The notes under the pieces are model-generated. The model was not told the DNA's origin. It saw nothing but the letters and a program-made list of their open reading frames with translations, and searched no databases. A stretch of DNA of 29,636 nucleotides from NCBI GenBank assembly GCA_035443185.1, contig DAORRV010000042.1:1-29636 (forward strand). The letters run 5' to 3'. Each line of letters starts with the position of its first letter. Within the stretch, counting starts at the first letter, position 1. This stretch comes from UBA2330 sp035443185. GTDB taxonomy: Bacteria > Bacteroidota > Ignavibacteria > Tepidaquicellales > Tepidaquicellaceae. Of the stretch, positions 8,400-16,327 are shown piece by piece. A program made the translations under genes and the position numbers.

Positions 8400-8415
8400 A
8401 TCTGTAATTACAGAT
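8400..8415. promoter_or_regulatory. Perfect 16-bp palindrome between nuclease and dehydrogenase genes
   Basis: ATCTGTAATTACAGAT is exactly self-complementary. It lies 24 nt after the nuclease stop and about 100 nt before the next ATG. It has the form of an operator for a dimeric regulator. With no loop and no T-run it is not a terminator. No regulator can be named. Confidence 0.35.
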
Positions 8416-8513
8416 CAGCAACAATTAAAGAAAAAATATATATAAGTAAATTATATAAATTATTATATTTTTTAAAAAATTAATTATTATTTATTCATTT
8501 AAAAAAAAACACC

Positions 8514-10214
8514 ATGAAAAAAACTTTCCGCATAATTGTATTATGCATCATTACATTTTTTTACACAAATTCCCAATCGCAATACAGTTTGAAAATTGCA
8601 TTTCCAAATTTAGCAGCATTTGACAATCCAATTGAACTTGTGCATGCTTATGACGGCACCAACAGATTGTTTGTAGCACAGCAGAGAGGACTGATCTATG
8701 TTTTTAATAATGATCCGGTAGTCAGTTCAAAAAAGCTTTTCATAAACCTGACAGGAAAAGTTTCACAGTCTGGAAGTGAAAAGGGATTACTCGGACTGGC
8801 ATTCCATCCACAGTATGAGACTAACAGATTTTTTTATGTAAATTATACATTTGACAGTGCCTCTCAGACATGGACCAGGATATCAAGATTTACTGCAAGT
8901 TTATCCAATCCTGATACTGCAATAACTTCTACTGAGTATATTTTGCTTACATTATTTCAGCCTTTTACAAATCACAATGCAGGTAAAGTTGCTTTTGGAC
9001 CTGACGGATATTTTTATTTTGGACTTGGTGACGGTGGCAGCGGCGGTGATCCAAATGGAAATGGACAGAACAGAGCAACTCTACTGGGATCTATGATCAG
9101 GATTAATGTTGATTCTGCCGGCGGCGGAAAAGCATATTCAATTCCAACTTCAAATCCATATTATGGAAACAGTTCCGGATATAAAGAAGAAATTTTTGCT
9201 TATGGAATTCGGAATCCATGGAAGTTTTCTTTTGACGAACTCAATGGACAGCTTTGGCTGGGGGATGTAGGACAGGGTGCCAGAGAAGAAATTGATATTA
9301 TAGAGAGCGGAAAAAATTACGGATGGAATAAGATGGAAGGATTTTTATGCTATGGTACATGTGATACTACAGGCAAAGGGTTTACCAGACCGGTATGGGA
9401 TTATCCCAGAACAGTAGGTACAACAGTTACAGGAGGATATGTTTACAGAGGCACTAAACTTCCGGGACTTTACGGAAAATATATTTGCGCGGATTATGGA
9501 AATGGTAAATTATTTTCACTGACATTAAATGTAGATACAGCAACAAGTCAAATTATTCATGATGCAAGTTTTACTATCCCTTCTCTTGGGGTCGATCAGG
9601 ATAATGAAATGTATGTAACCAGACTTTCGGGAACAAGCGGTTTTATATATAAACTTTATAATACTCAGGCAATAAATCTGAATTTAACTGCAGCAATAGA
9701 GGCATTTTATGATGATAATTCAAATTCAATGAATATCAGTGATACTGTGAAAGTCTATCTACATCAGATTGTTTCACCTTATGCTGTAGTGGATTCAAGT
9801 ACAACAGTACTGAATTCTTCAAGTTTAAGTGGCTGGAACATTTTCAATAATACTCCAAACGGAACTTACTATATAAGAATATCACACAGAAACGGACTTG
9901 AGACATGGAGTAAAACCGGTGGAATTGCATTAACAATCGGAAATGATTTTGAATATGATTTTACCGGTTCTGCTGCGCAGTCTTATGGAAGTAATGAAAT
10001 ACTTGTCGGCAGTAAATATTGTATTTATTCAGGAGATGTAAATCAAGACGGATCGATTGATCTATCAGATAACGGGATTATTGAAAATGACGCAAATTTA
10101 TTTATTACAGGATATGTTCCAACAGATCTCGATGCAGATGGACTGGTTGACATTGCTGATCTTACATTTGCAGATAACAATTCATTTAATTTTGTAACAA
10201 AAGTAACACCATAA
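8514..10214 (+). CDS. Secreted glucose/sorbosone dehydrogenase-like (PQQ-type) beta-propeller with dockerin-like tail
   Basis: 566 residues; signal peptide to about residue 22. Residues about 30-382 match the GSDH/soluble quinoprotein glucose dehydrogenase family: NRLFVAQQRGLIYV, GLLGLAFHPQY, FTNHNAGKVAFGPDG (His154 is the expected catalytic base), GLGDGGSGGDP, GIRNPWKFSFD (Arg233, expected quinone-pocket residue), LWLGDVGQGAREE and KNYGWNKMEG. Family members oxidise sugars with PQQ, but many bacterial homologues are uncharacterised, so the substrate is open. A short HIP-like insertion with two Cys (CYGTC) is present. Residues 386-566 are the shared tail with loops DVNQDGSIDLSD and DLDADGLVDIAD. 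No terminator is visible before the next gene (111 nt gap), so the two may be co-transcribed. Confidence 0.93.
   Translation: MKKTFRIIVLCIITFFYTNSQSQYSLKIAFPNLAAFDNPIELVHAYDGTNRLFVAQQRGLIYVFNNDPVVSSKKLFINLTGKVSQSGSEKGLLGLAFHPQYETNRFFYVNYTFDSASQTWTRISRFTASLSNPDTAITSTEYILLTLFQPFTNHNAGKVAFGPDGYFYFGLGDGGSGGDPNGNGQNRATLLGSMIRINVDSAGGGKAYSIPTSNPYYGNSSGYKEEIFAYGIRNPWKFSFDELNGQLWLGDVGQGAREEIDIIESGKNYGWNKMEGFLCYGTCDTTGKGFTRPVWDYPRTVGTTVTGGYVYRGTKLPGLYGKYICADYGNGKLFSLTLNVDTATSQIIHDASFTIPSLGVDQDNEMYVTRLSGTSGFIYKLYNTQAINLNLTAAIEAFYDDNSNSMNISDTVKVYLHQIVSPYAVVDSSTTVLNSSSLSGWNIFNNTPNGTYYIRISHRNGLETWSKTGGIALTIGNDFEYDFTGSAAQSYGSNEILVGSKYCIYSGDVNQDGSIDLSDNGIIENDANLFITGYVPTDLDADGLVDIADLTFADNNSFNFVTKVTP
9669..10211 (+). 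repeat. Tail module copy 5 (dehydrogenase gene)
   Basis: The most divergent complete copy: AIEAFYDD in place of IEGFY, SHRNGLETWS, QSYGSN, and NGIIENDANLF after loop 1. Calcium-ligand positions are kept in both loops. Confidence 0.85.
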
Positions 10215-10325
10215 ATTTGAATGGTAATTCTAATCCAAATCAATACTAAAAATTTATGTGGATTAATAAAAATTTATACGTTAGATTGCATAAACTATTT
10301 TTAAAAAATAACATTTAATAAAAAA

Positions 10326-11261
10326 ATGAAAAATCTCTTTAAACTACTTCTACCGCTAATCGTAATTTTTACATCATTAAATTTTGCGAAAGCCGGTGGA
10401 GACAGTACATACATTTTACCAACTTATCAATTAAGAGTAACAAATTACACCTACACTCCTAATACTTTTGAATTTGATATTTACATTAAACATACTAATC
10501 CGAATGAAACAAGATTTGAATTAGCGGGACATCAGTATTTTTTTGAAATAAATCCTGCACTCGCACCAAACGGTACTACATTCACATATAATTATGTAGT
10601 CAACCAAAATGGAGATACTTTAAGTGATCTCCCTTTCAGGTTCAGACCCAGGAATCCATCTACAGCTGGAAATCTTTTAAGACTTGCTACAAATTCACTA
10701 CCAGGTGCTACTAATGGTTTAATAATCGATACTGCCGGACTTGGAATGAGAGTTTTAAGAATGAGAGTGGGTCTTTCTGATACAACTCAAAATTTTAACA
10801 ATGAAAGTTTTCATTTCTTCCTCAGGGATACAATTACTACAGGTTCATTCTTTACAAAGATCAATGCTTATACAGGTCTAAATGGTACATTTAACACACA
10901 GATCAGTTACAGAATGTTTAATATTGTTGATTCAAGTCTTACCAATATAAATAACAGTAACGGTAATATTGTTAACAGTGAACTTCCTCAAACCTTTGAT
11001 CTTTCACAGAATTTTCCAAATCCATTCAACCCTGCAACAAAGATTAATTTTGCTTTGCCTGTACAGGGAAATGTTCAGATCAGAGTTTATGATATCACAG
11101 GTAGAGAAATTGCAAAGTTAGTCGACGGAATTAAACCTGCCGGAAATTACTCAGCAGAATTTAACGGTGCAAATTTTGCAAGTGGAGTTTATTTCTATAG
11201 AATAGATGTAACAGGTGAGAAAGAATTCAAATCTGTAAAAAGAATGGTTCTTATAAAATAA
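10326..11261 (+). CDS. T9SS type A-sorted surface protein with a cohesin-like beta-sandwich
   Basis: 311 residues. Signal peptide 1-23 (cleavage after AKA). Residues about 223-311 are a T9SS type A C-terminal sorting domain: LSQNFPNPFNPATKINFALP, VQIRVYDITGREIAKLVDG, NFASGVYFYRI and final KRMVLIK. The protein should therefore be taken across the outer membrane by the type IX machinery, with the sorting domain removed or used for anchoring. Residues about 35-200 form one beta-rich domain (EFDIYIKHTN, FELAGHQYFFEINPAL, RVLRMRVGLSDT). Its strand order recalls cohesin/CBM-like sandwiches; this is a pattern-level impression only. It is the only member of the block with a T9SS signal instead of the dockerin-like tail, and it directly follows four tailed enzymes. 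A binding or scaffold role is inferred. Confidence 0.88.
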   Translation: MKNLFKLLLPLIVIFTSLNFAKAGGDSTYILPTYQLRVTNYTYTPNTFEFDIYIKHTNPNETRFELAGHQYFFEINPALAPNGTTFTYNYVVNQNGDTLSDLPFRFRPRNPSTAGNLLRLATNSLPGATNGLIIDTAGLGMRVLRMRVGLSDTTQNFNNESFHFFLRDTITTGSFFTKINAYTGLNGTFNTQISYRMFNIVDSSLTNINNSNGNIVNSELPQTFDLSQNFPNPFNPATKINFALPVQGNVQIRVYDITGREIAKLVDGIKPAGNYSAEFNGANFASGVYFYRIDVTGEKEFKSVKRMVLIK

Positions 11262-11280
11262 ATATTCAGTAAAAAATTTA

Positions 11281-11316
11281 AAGCTGTCTCTGAAATTTTA
11301 GAGACAGCTTTTTTTT
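11281..11316. terminator. Terminator, probably bidirectional, between convergent genes
   Basis: AAGCTGTCTCT (11281-11291) pairs perfectly with AGAGACAGCTT (11300-11310) with an 8-nt loop, then eight T (11309-11316). The A-rich sequence before the stem (AAAAAATTTA) gives a T-rich tail on the minus strand too, suiting the convergent methyltransferase gene that ends at 11371. Confidence 0.9.
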
Positions 11317-11370
11317 GTGAAATTTTTTTAAAAAAATATTGTAATTTTTAAAATTTAACTTATTTCATGA

Positions 11371-12165
11371 TCAACTTATTTCTAAAGCATTTCGAAATTC
11401 ATAAATTGCAATACCGGCTGAGACTGCAACATTTAAAGATTCACATTCCGAATATCCTTTGATCTTCATACTTTTAAATTTATTCTCAGATGAAATTTCC
11501 CTAGAAATACCATTTGATTCATTTCCAAATACCAGTACAAATTTATTTAACGTATCTTTTCCAATATCTGAAATATTCATTTCTGAATCTACATCCATAA
11601 GATAAACATGTCTGTCTTTTGATTCAATTTCCAACAGACTTTCTTTGAGGTCTTCTGTCCTGTAAAGATCAGTATGGAACACAGCTCCCTGTGACGCTCT
11701 TATGACTTTTGGATTGAGATGGTCTACCGTGTCATTTCCAAGCAAGATCTCTTTTACACCAAACCAGTAACATGTTCTGATAATAGTTCCTAAATTTCCC
11801 GGGTCATTAATATTATCAAGTGCGATAATCAGATCTGAGTTAAATGATCCATTAATTTCAGGTGTTTCTATATTTCTGACACATGCTATTATTCCCTGAG
11901 GACTAACAGTTTCCGAAAGCTTGTTAAATACACTTTCTGTCAGATCTTCAACCCTGACATTCGGAATCTCGGTATAAATTTTCTTAAGAAGTGTCCCATT
12001 TTCATAATCTCTTCTTACAAATACAGCTTCTATAGAATCTCTGTATCGTTCAGATTCAAGACATTCAAAAACTAAATTGTCTCCTTCAATAAGAAATTTT
12101 TTTATTTCGCGTCTGTACTTTTTCTGCTTAAGCTTTTCATAATATTTATAAGAAAATATGCTCAT
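11371..12165 (-). CDS. TrmH/SpoU-family RNA 2'-O-methyltransferase
   Basis: 264 residues, normal for the family. An N-terminal substrate-binding part (about 5-95; KKYRREIKKFLIEGDNLV) is followed by the knotted SPOUT catalytic domain with all three motifs: motif 1 LDNINDPGNLGTIIRT (116-131), motif 2 FGNESNGIS (213-221) and motif 3 SLNVAVSAGIAIYEF (243-257). It transfers a methyl group from S-adenosylmethionine to a ribose 2'-OH in rRNA or tRNA. The RlmB-like domain layout suggests 23S rRNA, but the target cannot be fixed from sequence. The start codon overlaps the stop of the upstream pterin-synthase gene (ATGA, 4 nt), which indicates translational coupling. Confidence 0.92.
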   Translation of the reverse strand: MSIFSYKYYEKLKQKKYRREIKKFLIEGDNLVFECLESERYRDSIEAVFVRRDYENGTLLKKIYTEIPNVRVEDLTESVFNKLSETVSPQGIIACVRNIETPEINGSFNSDLIIALDNINDPGNLGTIIRTCYWFGVKEILLGNDTVDHLNPKVIRASQGAVFHTDLYRTEDLKESLLEIESKDRHVYLMDVDSEMNISDIGKDTLNKFVLVFGNESNGISREISSENKFKSMKIKGYSECESLNVAVSAGIAIYEFRNALEIS

Positions 12166-12569
12166 TGCTCTCCGCGATATTCAACAAAATTCTTTTCAGT
12201 TTCATAAAGCCGGATTGAATACAACCGTGCATTATCTGAGTCTGTTTTTTTTGAAAGTATTTCCCAGAAAATTACAGCCATGTTTTCAGTGGTAGGTATA
12301 ATATTCTTAAACATTTCAAGTTCATTTAGAAATTTGTGATCTACTTTATCTAAAATTTCTTCAGTTATAATTTTTTTTAGTTTTTTAAGATCCATTACGT
12401 AACTGCTGTCTTTATCAGGAGTGCCTGCCAGTGTTACTTCAACGTAATAATTATGTCCGTGAAAATTATTACATTTACCAAATATCTCTGTATTCTTTTC
12501 TTTAGATAATGTAATATTTTCAAGAATGTGTGATGCAGAAAAATGTTCTCTGCGTGTAATATATATCAT
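12162..12569 (-). CDS. queD: 6-carboxytetrahydropterin synthase (QueD/PTPS family)
   Basis: 135 residues. It carries the zinc ligands His14 (in HFSASH this or the neighbouring His) and the HGH pair, the catalytic Cys in GKCNNFHGHNY, the DHKFLN segment, TTEN and the C-terminal YETEKN...YRGE. The spacing CxxxHGH is the pattern of bacterial QueD (queuosine/7-deazapurine pathway; converts 7,8-dihydroneopterin triphosphate to 6-carboxytetrahydropterin). Eukaryotic-type PTPS has CxxxxxHGH and the folate-pathway variant has Glu instead of Cys. The remaining sequence (GKCNN, TTENMAV, YET) looks rather eukaryote-PTPS-like. No queC, queE or queF gene is in the window. First gene of a two-gene minus-strand operon with the RNA methyltransferase. 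Confidence 0.88.
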   Translation of the reverse strand: MIYITRREHFSASHILENITLSKEKNTEIFGKCNNFHGHNYYVEVTLAGTPDKDSSYVMDLKKLKKIITEEILDKVDHKFLNELEMFKNIIPTTENMAVIFWEILSKKTDSDNARLYSIRLYETEKNFVEYRGEQ

Positions 12570-12808
12570 TTTAAAATTTAATTTTTATAAATTACTGTTA
12601 TAAATATTTTAATGAAACTTATTTATAAAAGTACCAATGGTAATTAAATCAATAAAAGAATTGATGCCGGCTTAATTAATGAAACCTTTGATATAAATTT
12701 AAAGTCAAAGCTTAGTAGAAACAATTATTTTTATATATTATGTATAAATGAAACTTATTATTTTACCATTCGTTATTTTTGAAGCAAATCCAGAATAAAA
12801 ATTAATTA
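12570..12808. promoter_or_regulatory. Divergent promoter region of queD and the exporter operon
   Basis: 239 bases without an ORF. A TATTTTTG (12774-12781) fits the TAnnTTTG -7 element for the exporter operon, 27 nt before the ATG at 12809, but no good TTG lies about 20 nt upstream. The motif AATGAAAC(T/C)T occurs three times (12611, 12678, 12747); the first and third copies extend to AATGAAACTTATT and are each followed by TACCA. These repeats could be regulator sites. Confidence 0.4.
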
Positions 12809-14158
12809 ATGAAAAAATTTACTTTCCCTTTATTTATCTTTTTGCTTTTTACATTTGCAGGAAATATATACTCGCAGGAAGTCCTAAATCTCAGAGATGC
12901 AATAAATAAAGCATTAAAGAATAGTCCGACAGTTTCCAACCTCGAAGGCAGCGTTGAAATTCAAAAGCTAAATACAAATACAGCAGTCGGTAATCTCTTT
13001 CCTGATCTGAATCTTTCAGCAAACTGGAACAGAAACAATACTTTTTCTGAAGGTACAGTCAGATTTGAAAATGGTGTACCGATCATTATTCCTAAGCAGG
13101 ATACATGGATAAACAGTTTTGGAATAGGAGTTAACTCCAATATTACTTTGTTTGACGGATTTTCTAACTATGCTCAGGTCGATCTGCAGGAGGAAAATGA
13201 AAAATCTGTAAAAATTAATCTTGATAAAGAGAAATATGATATTGCATTCAGAGTGAACAGTGCCTATTTCAATGTTCTGAAAAGGGAAAAGATCATTATA
13301 ATTAACGAAGAGAATCTTACAGATTCCCGATCACAACTTGAAAGTGTAAAAGAATTTATGAATGTCGGTAAAAGAACTATAGCAGATGTTTACAGACAGG
13401 ATGTTCAGGTAGCTCAGAATGAACTTGCACTGGAAAGAGCATTGAATGAGTTTGATAAAAGTCAGATAGATCTTCTTCTTGCAATGAATTCCGATTTTAC
13501 TGAATCATATAAAATATCAGATCCGAACATTGTGGGTGAACTTACGGAAAGTGAACTTCAGTCAATTATGAGCAAATATACAGATCTGGGTACACTAACT
13601 AAAAGGTCATTGAGTAACAGGTATGATTATAAATCTACATTGCAGCAAATTCAGGTAAGTAAGACTCAATTTTCCATAGATCAGAAAAATCTTTATTTCC
13701 CTACAATTATTGGAGGTATAAGTTATAATCTTAATGCAGCGAATATTGGAGGTCTGCTGGATACCAGATCTTTTAGTTTTGGATTGTCTTTAAGCTACCC
13801 GATCTTTCAGGGAAACAGCATCAAAAACAGATCTCAGATCTCAGAAATTGCCATAAAACAAAACGAAGACAACCTTAGAATAATTGAAAAGCAGATCCAG
13901 GGTGAAGTAAGAAAAGCCTACATTGACCTGGAAACACAATACAAACAGATAGAAATTCTTAAAAGGAACATCACATCAGCCGAACAGGATAAACTTCTTT
14001 CTGAGGAAAGTTACAGAGTCGGAACCGGTATATTACTTGATGTCCAGACTGCTACAATAAGACTGAATAATTTGAGGATCGATTTAATAAATTCATATTA
14101 TGACTTCCTTCTTTCAGAAAAGAATTTACAATATTTCTTAGGTGAGCTAAGATATTAA
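12809..14158 (+). CDS. TolC-family outer-membrane efflux protein
   Basis: 449 residues; signal peptide to about residue 22 (NIYSQ). Two OEP repeats are visible. The first begins LNLRDAINKALKNSPTVSNLEG (residues 26-47). The second half has SFGLSLSYPIFQGNSIKN (323-340) and the hallmark SYRVGTGILLDVQTATIRLN (401-420) near the C-terminus. Such proteins form a trimeric beta-barrel with a long alpha-helical tunnel across the periplasm. It is the first gene of a five-gene operon (37 nt before the adaptor gene) and should be the outer-membrane exit duct of that exporter. Cargo unknown. No lipobox Cys follows the signal peptide, unlike many Gram-negative outer-membrane factors. Confidence 0.93.
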   Translation: MKKFTFPLFIFLLFTFAGNIYSQEVLNLRDAINKALKNSPTVSNLEGSVEIQKLNTNTAVGNLFPDLNLSANWNRNNTFSEGTVRFENGVPIIIPKQDTWINSFGIGVNSNITLFDGFSNYAQVDLQEENEKSVKINLDKEKYDIAFRVNSAYFNVLKREKIIIINEENLTDSRSQLESVKEFMNVGKRTIADVYRQDVQVAQNELALERALNEFDKSQIDLLLAMNSDFTESYKISDPNIVGELTESELQSIMSKYTDLGTLTKRSLSNRYDYKSTLQQIQVSKTQFSIDQKNLYFPTIIGGISYNLNAANIGGLLDTRSFSFGLSLSYPIFQGNSIKNRSQISEIAIKQNEDNLRIIEKQIQGEVRKAYIDLETQYKQIEILKRNITSAEQDKLLSEESYRVGTGILLDVQTATIRLNNLRIDLINSYYDFLLSEKNLQYFLGELRY

Positions 14159-14195
14159 TAATCAATTTTAATAAATAAATTTAATACTTTAAAAT

Positions 14196-15536
14196 ATGTC
14201 TGAATCTACAACCCCTATTATCAATCCGCCATTCCCGGTAAGAAAAAAGAAAAAGAAAAGCCGGAAGAAAATGTTCTGGATAATTTCCATTTTACTTATT
14301 GTGCTGATCGTAGTTGCTGTTATAATGTCCGGAAAAAAAGAAGAACTTATCACAGTGCAGACGGAAAAAATTTCAAAGAGAAACATTACTCAGTTAGTTA
14401 CGGCTACTGGTAAGATACAATCGGAGACTGAAGTTGATATCAGCGCTGAAGTCAGCGGTGAAATTGTTTCCCTTCCTTTTAAAGAAGGCGAGCAGGTAAA
14501 AAAAGGAGCATTGCTTGTAAAGATAAAACAGGAGGCATTTGCACCACAGCTTCAGCAGCAAAATGCAGCTATAAATGTTGCTGAAAGTAATTTGAAAATT
14601 CAGGAAGTTTCACTTAGGAAATTTGAACTTGAGCTTGACAGGATAAAACAATTATATGACAAAGGTCTGGCTACATCAAGTGATATGGATAATGCTCAGA
14701 TCAATGTCGATCAGATTATTGCTCAGATAAATTCAAATATTTCAGTGATCAATCAGCAACGTACTGGTCTTTCTTCGATCAAGTATGATATTTCAAAGAC
14801 GACTATTTATGCTCCTATCGACGGGACTGTAACTCAGCTTAATAACGAATCAGGTGAAAAAGTTTTAGGTACTATTTCGAATCAGGGTTCAAATATTATG
14901 ACCATTTCTGATCTTTCAAAAATGGAATGTCAGGTGGATGTTGGTGAAACAGATGTCTCTCTGATAAATATTGGTGATACTGCTTTAATAGAAATTGATG
15001 CTTTTCCTGACAGAATATTCAAAGGATATGTTTATGAGATCGCAAACTCTGCACAGGCTTCACAGCTTGGAACGCAGGATGAAGTTGTAAACTTTATAGT
15101 GAAGGTCAGGATAATTGACAATGATGTGGAGCTGAGACCTGGTATGAGCTGTACAGTTGATATTGAAGTTGAAAAGAAAACAGATGTTCTTGCAGTTCCG
15201 ATCCAGTCAGTTACTGTAAGAGAAGAAAAAGATTTTGGAATGGGTGAGGATAATGAAAATGAAAATCTTACAAGAGAATCCGAAAACAGACAGCTTAAAA
15301 AAGAAAGACCGGATGAAATTATATTTTTCGTTGACAATAGTATTGCAAAAACGGAGAAAGTCAAAACCGGTATCAGTGATGATTCATATATAGAAATTTT
15401 AGAAGGAGTTACTGATGGACAGGAAGTCATCAAAGGTAGTTTCAAGGCGATAAGTAAAGAACTTGAAGACGGTAAAAAAGTGAAAGTGGATAATGAAATG
15501 AAAAAAAATAATTTCGGAAGTTCAGAAGAAGAATAA
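14196..15536 (+). CDS. Periplasmic adaptor (membrane fusion protein), MacA/HlyD type
   Basis: 446 residues. A lysine-rich cytoplasmic stretch (16-25) precedes a single inner-membrane anchor (about 27-45). A lipoyl-like half follows (VDISAEVSGEIVSLPFKEGE), then an alpha-helical hairpin (about 112-195), the second lipoyl half (TTIYAPIDGTVTQLNNESGE), a beta-barrel (about 240-325) and a membrane-proximal domain with LRPGMSCTVDIEV...VLAVPIQSV. An acidic insertion rich in Glu and Asn (about 343-370) interrupts the last domain. It should bridge the inner-membrane ABC permeases to the TolC-like protein encoded upstream. Confidence 0.93.
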   Translation: MSESTTPIINPPFPVRKKKKKSRKKMFWIISILLIVLIVVAVIMSGKKEELITVQTEKISKRNITQLVTATGKIQSETEVDISAEVSGEIVSLPFKEGEQVKKGALLVKIKQEAFAPQLQQQNAAINVAESNLKIQEVSLRKFELELDRIKQLYDKGLATSSDMDNAQINVDQIIAQINSNISVINQQRTGLSSIKYDISKTTIYAPIDGTVTQLNNESGEKVLGTISNQGSNIMTISDLSKMECQVDVGETDVSLINIGDTALIEIDAFPDRIFKGYVYEIANSAQASQLGTQDEVVNFIVKVRIIDNDVELRPGMSCTVDIEVEKKTDVLAVPIQSVTVREEKDFGMGEDNENENLTRESENRQLKKERPDEIIFFVDNSIAKTEKVKTGISDDSYIEILEGVTDGQEVIKGSFKAISKELEDGKKVKVDNEMKKNNFGSSEEE

Positions 15537-15580
15537 ATTAATAGAATAAATTAGAAGAATAATTTTAAAGTTGATATATA

Positions 15581-16309
15581 ATGCAGAATAAGTTAATTGA
15601 TCTAAAAGGTATAGAGAAAATGTACGTCATGGGTACGGAAGTTTTATATGCTCTTAAAGGTGTTGATCTGGAAATAAAAAAAAATGATTACATTGCGATT
15701 ATGGGACCTTCAGGTTCAGGTAAATCAACACTCATGAATATAATCGGATGTCTTGATACTCCATCTGCCGGTGAATATTATCTTAATGGAAAAAATGTAA
15801 GTGAAATGGATGATGATGAACTTGCTGAAATCAGAAATCTCGAGATCGGTTTTGTGTTTCAGACTTTCAATCTTCTTGCAAGAAGTGATGCGCTCCATAA
15901 TGTAGAGCTGCCTTTGGTTTATAAAGGATTGTCGAAAGCTGAAAGGATCGAGAAAGCCGAGGAAGCATTATATAATGTAGGGCTTGAAGACAGAATGACT
16001 CATAAGCCAAACGAACTTTCTGGAGGACAAAGACAAAGAGTTGCAATAGCAAGAGCTTTGGTAAATGACCCATCAATAATACTTGCAGATGAACCGACAG
16101 GAAATCTTGATACAAAAACAGGCAATGAGATTATGGAATTACTTGAAGAGCTTAATCAAAAAGGAAACACTATAATTATAGTAACACATGAAGAAGAAAT
16201 TGCACTGCATGCTCACAGAGTAGTTAAGATCAGGGATGGAAACGTTGAGAGTGATGAGCTAAGTGAAAAAGGCAGGGCTGTATTGGAAAGAAAGGCAATT
16301 GAAATTTGA
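15581..16309 (+). CDS. ABC transporter ATP-binding protein, MacB/LolD type
   Basis: 242 residues, a stand-alone nucleotide-binding domain. Walker A GPSGSGKST (42-50), Q-loop FQTF (93-96), signature LSGGQ (146-150), Walker B ILADEP (167-172) with the family-typical TGNLD, and H-loop His203 (VTHE). The sequence is closest in style to the MacB/LolD/FtsE class that powers mechanotransmission-type exporters. In canonical MacB this domain is fused to the permease; here it is separate and followed by two permease genes (18 nt and 8 nt gaps). Confidence 0.95.
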   Translation: MQNKLIDLKGIEKMYVMGTEVLYALKGVDLEIKKNDYIAIMGPSGSGKSTLMNIIGCLDTPSAGEYYLNGKNVSEMDDDELAEIRNLEIGFVFQTFNLLARSDALHNVELPLVYKGLSKAERIEKAEEALYNVGLEDRMTHKPNELSGGQRQRVAIARALVNDPSIILADEPTGNLDTKTGNEIMELLEELNQKGNTIIIVTHEEEIALHAHRVVKIRDGNVESDELSEKGRAVLERKAIEI

Positions 16310-16327
16310 AAAAGTCATTAATATATC

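Noticed and set aside
1..11261. A true cellulosome.
   Set aside because: No glycoside hydrolase, carbohydrate-binding module or multi-cohesin scaffoldin is seen; only a dockerin-like tail and one possible cohesin-like domain.
15032..15445. A 137-codon minus-strand frame inside the adaptor gene.
   Set aside because: It lies wholly opposite conserved lipoyl and beta-barrel codons of the adaptor and its serine-rich translation is typical of an antisense shadow.
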